Positions 53,885 through 61,580 of a stretch of DNA of 64,000 bases are shown piece after piece (within the stretch, counting starts at the first letter, position 1; each line of letters opens with the position of its first letter). The position numbers were made by a program, and so were the translations under genes. Source of the DNA: FEN-1297 sp963843605 (GTDB lineage: Bacteria; Bacteroidota; Ignavibacteria; Ignavibacteriales; Ignavibacteriaceae); assembly GCA_963843605.1 (NCBI GenBank), contig CAWJLA010000002.1:620001-684000 (forward strand), written 5' to 3'. The notes below the pieces were generated by a model, which worked only from the letters and a program-made list of their open reading frames with translations, did no database searches and had not been told where the DNA came from.

Positions 53885-56758
53885 ATGACTGAAAAACTTC
53901 TTCGTAGAATAATAGGAGCCTTTGTGTTTCTATTTACTCTTATCATACTATTAATGACGGTACAGCCCTCGGTATCTTTTTGGGATCCGGGCGAAATTGC
54001 GGCCGCATCATATTCATTGATGGTACCGCATCCGCCGGGAGGTCCTTTCTGGCTGATAATGGGCAGAATATTTTCAATGATACCTTTTGGTCATGATATA
54101 GGTTACAGAATCAACCTTGTCTCAGTAGTATCGAGTGCGTTTTCTATTTTACTCCTTTACCTCATTGCGATCAAGCTTTTTGAAGTCTACAGAGGGAAAG
54201 TACATAAAAATCTAACCGAAGCAATTTTCAATTACGGATCGGCTGCTATCGGAGCTTTGGCTTTTGCATTCTGCGATACTTTTTGGTTTAACGCAGTTGA
54301 AGCAAATTATTTTGGTTTAAGTACGCTTTTGTTTTCATTAATTATATGGTTAATGATGGTCTGGTACACAAAGGCCGACGAAAAGGGTAATGAGAAATAT
54401 ATCGTACTTATGGCATACCTTATCGGTCTTTCTTTCGGTGTTCACTTAATGAGTGTACTGGCAATCTTTACTTTCATGTTCGTAGTAATAATGAAAAAAT
54501 ATGTCACTGACGATGAGACCTATAAAAAGACAGCATATATTTTATTAGGACATCTCGGCATACTGCTGCTTATTGCCGTTGCTCTTTGGAGTTCACAGAC
54601 AAGTACTACTGCACCTACTCAAGCTCAGTATAAAGCTTTCGATTCTAAATTTATCTGGGTAATGATAGGTGTTTCAGCTTTGTATCTAGGAATTTTCTGG
54701 AAAAAAGTTTTTCACCGTAATTCATTTTATATACCTTTAGCTTTAGCGGGGTTTGTTCTCCTTGTTACATATCCAGGTATTGTAAAATGGTTCCCCGGAA
54801 TACTGCTGGCAATCGGCGGCCCAGCAATATCTACTAATATTATAATTGTATTGGCAATTTTCGCTTTAATTATTTATATAATCTATTGGTCGGCAAAAAA
54901 TAATAAAAGTATTCTGCATATAGCATCTATGGCATTGCTGTTTGCATTGCTGGGATTCACTACTTATTCGATGATTATAATCCGCTCCAATCAGAATCCG
55001 CCGATGAACGAGAATTCGCCCGATAATTTCCAAAAGCTGATGTATTACCTTGATAGACAGCAATACGGCGATTTCCCGATATTCAAAAGAAGATTCTCGC
55101 AGGAAACTCATCAGCAGGGAATTTACACTAATTATAAAAGCGATCTAGATTTTTTCTGGACCTACCAGATAAATCATATGTTCAACCGCTACCTGCTCTG
55201 GAATTTTGTCGGAAGAGAATCAACCGTGCAGGATACAGGAGTTAAATGGAACCAGTTATTTGCTATTCCATTTTTAGTAGGATTATTCGGAATTTATTAT
55301 TTATTTAAACAAGACTGGAAGATGGGTTCCGCCTGGCTGATCTTATTCATATTTATGGGATACTTGATAGCATTTTACCAAAACCAGCAGCAGCCTCAGC
55401 CCAGAGAAAGGTTCTACTTCTATCCCGGAGCCTGGATGGTGTTTGCGGTATGGATCGCTGTGGGCATGAGAGAAATTATAGGTTTGATTACAGATAAAAT
55501 AAAGGATGCTAACTTATCTAAAAATTTTGCTTTCCTCTGCCTCGGTGTCGGTTTAGTATTAATTCCAGGCAACATGCTGAGAACAAATTATTTTACGCAC
55601 GACAGATCTCATAACTGGCTGCCCTGGGATTTTTCATACAATCTTCTTCAAAGTTGCAAGCCTAACGCTATTTTATTTACCAACGGAGATAACGATACAT
55701 TCCCGCTTTGGTTCTTACAGGATGTCGAAGGCATTAGGCGGGATGTCCGGGTAGTCTGTTTAAGTCTTGCAAATACCGACTGGTACGTAGAACAATTAAA
55801 GGATCAGTCTCCATACGGTGCGAAGAAAATTAAATTCAGTCTCACGGATTACCAAATTCAGCAACTTCAACCGATGGAATGGCAGCCGCAGAAAGTATCG
55901 ATTCCCGTTCCCGAAAAAGTTATAAAAGAATATGGTGTAACCGATACTTCGGTAATAAACAATAAAGCACTTACATTTACCCAGCCGAACAGCGTCCAAT
56001 TCGGCAATATAAAAGGTATTAGAGTACAGGATATAGTCGTTAGAAATATTGTTGAAAATAATACTTGGGACAGACCGATCTATTTTGCTTCGACTTGTTC
56101 AATGGATTCATATATCGGAATGGATGACTATCTGCAAATGCAGGGATTAGCCTCACAACTGGTTCCGAATAAAGGTAAATGGGTAGAAAATGTAGATGTT
56201 CCCGTAACCGAAAAAGATCTTTTCGATGAGAATACATCTTTTTCAAAAACATATAAACCCGGATTCAAATTCAGGGGATTAAATAATCCCAATGTATTTT
56301 TCGACGACGATGAAAGCAGGTTAATTCAGAACTACAGAAATACGTACATTAGGCTGGCATATCATTTCCTTAATGATGAGAATAATAAACAGATGTGCGT
56401 AAAAACCCTAGAGGTCATGCAGCAGAAAATGTCCTCAACTGTGGTTCCGATGGATTACAGATTCCTTTACGATGTAGGTAATTTATATTACAACGCAGGT
56501 GCAATTGATCAATATAAATCGCTGACAAAAGAAATAGAGAAAGAAGCGTTGAAGCATCTGAATGAAAGTGTTTCCAATATTCAATCTCCTTATAATTCTT
56601 TCAGTATTCTTGAAAGGACTTATATAAACTTGAAGGAATACGATAAAGCGATCGGCATACTGCAGAAACTGCAGGAAATGCTGCCTACTGCCGGGGGGAT
56701 ACAATCCGAAATCAACCGCATAAAAGGTATGGAAGGCAAGCCGGATACCACCAAATAA
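53885..56758 (+). CDS. DUF2723 GT-C-like membrane protein
   Basis: A 957-residue protein with an N-terminal multi-span part (to about residue 580). The first periplasmic loop has SFWDPGEIAAASYSLMVPHP (residues 31-50), whose Asp-Pro-Gly-Glu resembles the catalytic acid motif of protein O-mannosyltransferase-type (GT-C) enzymes. The soluble C-terminus ends in TPR-like helices. This family is characteristic of Bacteroidota and relatives and probably transfers a sugar from a lipid carrier, possibly onto exported proteins; substrate unknown. A strong terminator follows. Confidence 0.87.
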   Translation: MTEKLLRRIIGAFVFLFTLIILLMTVQPSVSFWDPGEIAAASYSLMVPHPPGGPFWLIMGRIFSMIPFGHDIGYRINLVSVVSSAFSILLLYLIAIKLFEVYRGKVHKNLTEAIFNYGSAAIGALAFAFCDTFWFNAVEANYFGLSTLLFSLIIWLMMVWYTKADEKGNEKYIVLMAYLIGLSFGVHLMSVLAIFTFMFVVIMKKYVTDDETYKKTAYILLGHLGILLLIAVALWSSQTSTTAPTQAQYKAFDSKFIWVMIGVSALYLGIFWKKVFHRNSFYIPLALAGFVLLVTYPGIVKWFPGILLAIGGPAISTNIIIVLAIFALIIYIIYWSAKNNKSILHIASMALLFALLGFTTYSMIIIRSNQNPPMNENSPDNFQKLMYYLDRQQYGDFPIFKRRFSQETHQQGIYTNYKSDLDFFWTYQINHMFNRYLLWNFVGRESTVQDTGVKWNQLFAIPFLVGLFGIYYLFKQDWKMGSAWLILFIFMGYLIAFYQNQQQPQPRERFYFYPGAWMVFAVWIAVGMREIIGLITDKIKDANLSKNFAFLCLGVGLVLIPGNMLRTNYFTHDRSHNWLPWDFSYNLLQSCKPNAILFTNGDNDTFPLWFLQDVEGIRRDVRVVCLSLANTDWYVEQLKDQSPYGAKKIKFSLTDYQIQQLQPMEWQPQKVSIPVPEKVIKEYGVTDTSVINNKALTFTQPNSVQFGNIKGIRVQDIVVRNIVENNTWDRPIYFASTCSMDSYIGMDDYLQMQGLASQLVPNKGKWVENVDVPVTEKDLFDENTSFSKTYKPGFKFRGLNNPNVFFDDDESRLIQNYRNTYIRLAYHFLNDENNKQMCVKTLEVMQQKMSSTVVPMDYRFLYDVGNLYYNAGAIDQYKSLTKEIEKEALKHLNESVSNIQSPYNSFSILERTYINLKEYDKAIGILQKLQEMLPTAGGIQSEINRIKGMEGKPDTTK

Positions 56759-56764
56759 TCTTAT

Positions 56765-56807
56765 ATACGAAAGGGTTAAGAGAAAAACTCTTAACCCTTC
56801 GTATTTT
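56765..56807 (+). terminator. terminator of the DUF2723 gene
   Basis: A long hairpin: ATACGA-AAGGGTTAAGAG pairs with CTCTTAACCCTTCGTAT (one bulged A) around AAAAA, followed by TTTTT. It begins 7 bases after the stop codon. Confidence 0.92.
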
Positions 56808-56881
56808 TAAATCCAAAGTAAAAGCAACAATACTTTTTCGAACAGACTATTAAATGCAAATAGTCAACTTTAGTAAATGAA

Positions 56882-57718
56882 TTAATTTTTTACGGCATCA
56901 ATAACCGCAAAAGGAATTCCGAGATAAATACCTTCCTTTATTCCGGCATTTTCATTCATTCGTATTTCGATTTGTGAAAATACATCATCCATAATGTTCC
57001 GATCCACAATCTTTTCCCATCCTTCAAGAAACCAGTTTTTAATTAAAGAATGATTCAGCATTGCTTCGGCATCAGTAAATCTCAATCTGAAATAATCTTC
57101 GGTTACGGCATTTATAACAAAACCTGAATTTTCGAGAAGGTTAATAATTTCAATAACCGGTTTCCTTTTTTGGTATATCTGCTCTTTCATTTTTTTTATT
57201 TCAATATATAAGCCCTTATCCGACAGAATTTTCTCAAATACGTCATAAAACTCAATCATTGTCTGTTCAAGATTGAATGTAAAAGCAAATTGCGCATCTC
57301 TTCTGCAAACGCGGGAACATTCAGACAGCGTTTTCTTCAAATCACCTACGTTATTTATTCCGTTATTTGAAACAATAAGATCAAAATAATTGTTTTTAAA
57401 AGGCATGTATTCAGCAGATGCCGTAACGGAAAAAGTATTTTTTAATCCGTATACTCTTTTTTTTAATTCTGCCCTTTTAATTATATTTTCCCATTCGTCG
57501 ATACCGTAGACATTGCACGAATTACCCAGCCTTTGAGCAAGTTCTATAAACGGAAACCCTGTCCCGCATCCTATGTCAAGAACATTAATTCCTTTTCTGT
57601 ATTTTATAGTTTCAAGCAATCTTAATCCGAAAGGAGCCGACCATAGAGGCAGTTCATCAATTACCGAAACGGAATTGAATTCGTTTTTATTGTAATTCTT
57701 TATAAAATAATTTTTCAT
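56882..57718 (-). CDS. class I SAM-dependent methyltransferase
   Basis: A 278-residue methyltransferase with motif I NVLDIGCGTGFPFIELAQRLG near residue 46, an acidic post-motif NVYGIDEW, and FDLIVSNNGINN for motif IV. The C-terminal ~120 residues are helical and specific to this protein. Substrate unknown. It stands alone, converging on the DUF2723 gene across its terminator. Confidence 0.82.
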   Translation of the reverse strand: MKNYFIKNYNKNEFNSVSVIDELPLWSAPFGLRLLETIKYRKGINVLDIGCGTGFPFIELAQRLGNSCNVYGIDEWENIIKRAELKKRVYGLKNTFSVTASAEYMPFKNNYFDLIVSNNGINNVGDLKKTLSECSRVCRRDAQFAFTFNLEQTMIEFYDVFEKILSDKGLYIEIKKMKEQIYQKRKPVIEIINLLENSGFVINAVTEDYFRLRFTDAEAMLNHSLIKNWFLEGWEKIVDRNIMDDVFSQIEIRMNENAGIKEGIYLGIPFAVIDAVKN

Positions 57719-57961
57719 TAAACCTTGTTATAATTTTGGATAAAAAAGGATTTAACATAAACTTCTAATCATAGAAAAATGGTTAAATTATGAATTTAAT
57801 TATAAGATACAGAAAGTTCATTTAAAATATTTGAATGAAAAACGAATTTCTCCCATGCTATTGACAGATAATATCAGGAACCATTAATTGACTTAAAAAT
57901 TCGTCGGATTGGATATATTGTTTTTTAAAATAATACCTAGAAAAATAAATCGAAAATTCCG

Positions 57962-59104
57962 TCAATTCGAACCGGAAAGATCAAACCCTGCTGTACTGAA
58001 AGTTACCGTGAATATTGAACCGTTATTTAATTCACTTTTTACATTAATTGAAGCCCGGCATAGATCGGCATAATTTTTCACCAGCGTCAGACCTAAGCCG
58101 CTGCCTTCATACTTTCTCGAATATCCTGTTGATTCCTGTGTAAAAGGTTTGAAGATGTTCGGGAGATATTTTTCGGAAATACCGATGCCTGTATCCTCTA
58201 TTGCCACACTAACATTTTCATCATCCGTTTGGAATATATGAATTTGTATTTTCCCCTTATCTGTATATTTAAATGCATTATCTACAAGGTTTTCAAATAG
58301 CTTATAAAGCGTATACTCGTCGCCTTCGATAAAAACATCCCCGATTTCATTTATAATTTCAAAACCAAGCCTTTTAAAGTGGGAAATACTGCTGAAACTT
58401 CTAAATATGCTTTCTAATACTTTCGGTAGATTAATTTTTTTTAATTCTATCTCAAGCATATCCGATTGAATTGCAACCATATCAAGAATTGAATTTATAG
58501 TTCTCGATAGTCTGTCGGAAGCCGACTTTATTCCTCTGAAAACATCTTTATATTCTTCTTTTTTCTGCTCACTTATTAACTCTTTCAAAAAACCCGTATA
58601 ACTGAAAATTACATTCAGAGGGGTCCTAATTTCGTGAGAGATTTGAGCCAGGAACTCGGATTTAATTCGTTCCGAATCTTCCGCTTTTTTTAGCGCTAGA
58701 TTTAATTTTTTTTCTGTCTCAACTTTTTGGCTTATATCTCTTGCGGTAACAATTATAACATTTTTATTAAAATGTTCGCCTTTATTAAAGATTACATCTT
58801 TAGGAAATGTTTCTCCGTTTTTCCTTTTTCCCCACAAACGGAATTGCTGAACTTCACCTTTTTCCGCTTTATTAATTTTTTCATAAAACTTATTAATATA
58901 TTTTTTATTAGATGCTACCAGTTTTTCAGGAGGTTCGCCTATAATTTCATTTTTATCGTACCCGTACATCTTAACCGTACCGAGATTGGCATCGATAATT
59001 CTGTTATTATCTTCAATTATATAAATAGCATCAGCAACCGTATCGATTAGATTCATATAACTTTGAGGTAAATCGGTGTTTTTTTTATCTGCTATTTTTT
59101 CCAT
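57962..59104 (-). CDS. PAS sensor histidine kinase
   Basis: A 380-residue soluble kinase: PAS domain about 15-130 (YIIEDNNRIIDANLGTVKMYGY), a short linker, HisKA with SHEIRTPLNVIFSYTGFLKE near residue 155, and HATPase with NLVDNAFKYT, DTGIGISEKYLPNIFKPFTQ, GSGLGLTLVKNY. It lacks membrane spans and a receiver, and no response regulator is adjacent; the nearest lone receiver is at 39199. An orphan kinase. Confidence 0.92.
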   Translation of the reverse strand: MEKIADKKNTDLPQSYMNLIDTVADAIYIIEDNNRIIDANLGTVKMYGYDKNEIIGEPPEKLVASNKKYINKFYEKINKAEKGEVQQFRLWGKRKNGETFPKDVIFNKGEHFNKNVIIVTARDISQKVETEKKLNLALKKAEDSERIKSEFLAQISHEIRTPLNVIFSYTGFLKELISEQKKEEYKDVFRGIKSASDRLSRTINSILDMVAIQSDMLEIELKKINLPKVLESIFRSFSSISHFKRLGFEIINEIGDVFIEGDEYTLYKLFENLVDNAFKYTDKGKIQIHIFQTDDENVSVAIEDTGIGISEKYLPNIFKPFTQESTGYSRKYEGSGLGLTLVKNYADLCRASINVKSELNNGSIFTVTFSTAGFDLSGSN

Positions 59105-59670
59105 TTGATTTATCGAAACTTGTTATAAATAAATTAATTTACTTCGCACATTAGTAAATAAGATTAATGTTCACCGCGTCAAATTAATTTTTGTAAAATG
59201 AAACAATGTTCATTTTTTATTGTAATAAAAACCTGATATGTGGTGGCAACAACGTTTATACCAAATAATATTTAGATGCAACCCCTGTTTTCCGGTTGGA
59301 TTTTCCGGAAGATTACTGCCAACATTATTCATTTAATTTCTAAAATAAAATAATTTTAAATAATAGGAAACAATTATTTTTATTTTTTATTATTTATTTG
59401 AATTTAGGAAGGTACTTTATGCATAAATGCTTATAATTATTGCGTTTTTTATCAAAATGGCCCATAATCTCCCGTTTAGGAAGATAAATTTAATTCAAAT
59501 AAAACTTCGGTTCCGGATATATTATGCTGAATTATTCGACCTTCGTTTAAAAATTATTAGTGTTATTAAATCGGCATGAAATTAAGAATGTTTTAAGCGT
59601 ATAAATAGCAAAAGAGAAGAAAGACTTATGATCTTTCTTCTCTTTTTTTTATGCAAATCCTCGGGGTGTA
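59105..59670 (+). other. 566-base intergenic stretch
   Basis: AT-rich, without a credible gene on either strand. It contains a 32-codon frame at 59238-59336 (rejected, see below), a TTCCGG/CCGGAA mini-hairpin near 59291-59311 and the strong hairpin at 59614-59650. Confidence 0.55.
59614..59650 (-). terminator. bidirectional terminator
   Basis: A perfect 11-bp stem, GAGAAGAAAGA (59614-59624) with TCTTTCTTCTC (59632-59642), loop of 7. Eight T follow on the plus strand, and TTTT on the minus strand. It lies 20 bases beyond the stop of the small Ser/Ala-rich gene on the minus strand. Confidence 0.88.
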
Positions 59671-59913
59671 TTATTGAAGCCCTGACAATTGCTCTTGTAT
59701 CTTTTGGCTGGCAGATTCGTTAGCTTCTTCTTGAGAAGTTGTACCGGTCTTTAAAGCAGCCAATTCTTTGGCGGCTTCGGAAATGGTAGCAGAATCTTTT
59801 TTAGACTGAGAGCTGGATGCAGTTGCTTCGGCTGTTTTAGAAGAATTACCAGCTGAATATATAGCAGAAACTGCTGATGCCATGCTCGATTGTCCTATTG
59901 ATCCGATTGACAT
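59671..59913 (-). CDS. small Ser/Ala-rich protein, strongly translated
   Basis: An 80-residue, low-complexity protein starting MSIGSIGQSSMASAVSAIYS. It contains DSATISEAAKELAALK (residues about 41-56), reminiscent of the xVxISxEAK element in small YjfB-like putative motility proteins; that likeness is weak. About half the residues are Ser, Ala or Thr. The ribosome site is a perfect AAGGAGGTGA (59921-59930 on the minus strand), the strongest in the window, and the gene has its own terminator. That combination suggests abundant production of a single small product of unknown role. Confidence 0.75.
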   Translation of the reverse strand: MSIGSIGQSSMASAVSAIYSAGNSSKTAEATASSSQSKKDSATISEAAKELAALKTGTTSQEEANESASQKIQEQLSGLQ

Positions 59914-60056
59914 TACTAATTCACCTCCTTCACATTTTTTTCTTAAACTTAAATTATATTTTCCTAACCCCTAGTAATGTTATCGGATTTATTTGTCATT
60001 TATTAAGTGATATTTTACACATTATTTGATAAGACTAAAATAAATTATTCCCAATT

Positions 60057-60599
60057 CTAAGGTTTTATCAAAAATAATTGCAAATATTGGAGATCGATTA
60101 CTTTATATTCATCAATACCGGCTTCTTTAAAAAGCGATTTCAGAGTTTCAGGTTTAATCCTGTGATCCAACGGTGGTCCCTGTTCGCTTTTTTCGTAAGG
60201 CCATTCCAGTATTGCAATTCTTTGTTTTGTAACTCTTTTTACCTCTTTTAATGCCATTAGCTGATCATCCGCTTCATGAAAAACCAGTCCTAAAAATGTC
60301 AGATCGAATGCCTTGTCATTAAAAGGTATTTTTTCAACAGGCGCATTTTTTAATCTGGCATTGGGGACATACTTAGCTGCAGTTTCCAGCATTTCATCGG
60401 ATACATCTATGCAGGAAACATCGAAACCGAGTTTTGAGAAAGCTTCCGCAAAAATCCCCGTGCCGGTACCAACATCAAGCATGCTTCCGGAAGCAATATT
60501 ATTTACACTAAAATTTACAACTTTGGGTATTTCAAGTAGAGCTACCCTTTCCGGTGAGCGCAACCTGTCGGTTCCACCGTTAAATCTGCGTTCATGCAT
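60057..60599 (-). CDS. class I SAM-dependent methyltransferase, UbiE-like fold
   Basis: A 180-residue methyltransferase with motif I SMLDVGTGTGIFAEAFSKLG (about residues 38-57), VSCIDVSDEMLETA and FDLTFLGLVFHEADD. It is short, essentially the catalytic Rossmann core. The N-terminal MHERRFNGGTDRLRSPERV precedes the SAM fold. Substrate unknown. It is divergent from the HEAT-repeat gene. Confidence 0.82.
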   Translation of the reverse strand: MHERRFNGGTDRLRSPERVALLEIPKVVNFSVNNIASGSMLDVGTGTGIFAEAFSKLGFDVSCIDVSDEMLETAAKYVPNARLKNAPVEKIPFNDKAFDLTFLGLVFHEADDQLMALKEVKRVTKQRIAILEWPYEKSEQGPPLDHRIKPETLKSLFKEAGIDEYKVIDLQYLQLFLIKP

Positions 60600-60765
60600 T
60601 TTATTCTCCGTAAAATGTAAAGTTTTTTAAATTAGATGCGGGAAAAATACTATAAGATTCATTTTTTAAAATTTTGATTATTATCAACTAAAGAATCCGG
60701 AATTTTGCTTTAATTTAAAAGTTAGATAAAATTAATAATTATATTTCATTATCCCGGAGTCTTTA

Positions 60766-61275
60766 ATGCTAGAGCAAATAAATGAACTTATACGGGAATT
60801 TTACAGTGATAACGGAATTGTCAGATCAAAAGCAAGATCAGAATTGCTTGCAATCGGTAAACCCATAATAGATTTTATGATTGGTTTGCAATATGCGCCG
60901 ATTCATCAAGTCAGATGGGAAGCAATCAAAACTCTAAGCCAGCTGGCTGTTCCTGAAGCTATACCGATTTTAATTAATGCTCTGGAAAACGAAGACCTTG
61001 ATGTGCGATGGCTTGCGGCACAAGGCCTTGTCCAGATAGGTAAAGATTCATTAATCGCAGTGCTTGAAGCACTTGAAGGGAATCAAAGCTCGAAGTACCT
61101 AAGAGAAGGCGTGCATCATGTATTAAGAGAATTGCAACATAAACATATATTTAACGATGAATATAGAATTATTAATATGCTGGAACATTACGGCTCCCAA
61201 ACTAAATTAGCTTTAGCTGCAAAGGAAATAATTTCTGAATTAAACGGAGTATATAAGACAAATTATTTTTCATAA
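60766..61275 (+). CDS. HEAT-repeat protein
   Basis: A 169-residue all-helical protein. Two clear HEAT units are visible: VRWEAIKTLSQLAVPEAIPI (residues about 46-65) and LDVRWLAAQGLVQIGKDSLI (about 77-97), with a further unit before and after. Such repeats serve as protein-binding scaffolds. No catalytic motif and no obvious partner gene. Translation starts at ATG 60766. Confidence 0.8.
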   Translation: MLEQINELIREFYSDNGIVRSKARSELLAIGKPIIDFMIGLQYAPIHQVRWEAIKTLSQLAVPEAIPILINALENEDLDVRWLAAQGLVQIGKDSLIAVLEALEGNQSSKYLREGVHHVLRELQHKHIFNDEYRIINMLEHYGSQTKLALAAKEIISELNGVYKTNYFS

Positions 61276-61580
61276 AACTACATTTGGTCATCCGGATTTT
61301 CTTTGTTACGTAACTGAAGCGTAAAACCAGAATTACTGCCCCTATTTATTCCGGTTGATACTCATAATTTTCTTACCCTGGGCTCTACCATTTCTATACA
61401 TAAAATTACCCGGAACCGTTTGCTTAATCTTTATCCGTAACGTTAATTTTTGAGGAAAGATGAAGTTTGAATAACCTTAGTCAGCGGAAAAGGCGGAAAA
61501 CTATAGCAGATAATCTATCGAAGTTCCCGCCAATTCCGAATAAAATAACCCGGCAATAAAACCATTTGCGGTTATTACAA
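61276..61580 (-). other. 305-base convergent intergenic stretch
   Basis: No gene seen. On the minus strand AATAACC/GGTTATT arms (61570-61576 and 61544-61550) followed by TTATT form a weak terminator for the T9SS protein gene. Confidence 0.4.

Noticed and set aside
59238..59336. 32-codon frame starting MWWQQRLYQ, considered as a Trp leader peptide
   Set aside because: Only two Trp codons at the very start, no terminator/antiterminator pair behind it and no trp gene downstream.
59418..59435. Five-codon frame MHKCL with an AGGAAGG site
   Set aside because: Too short and without neighbouring target gene or hairpin.
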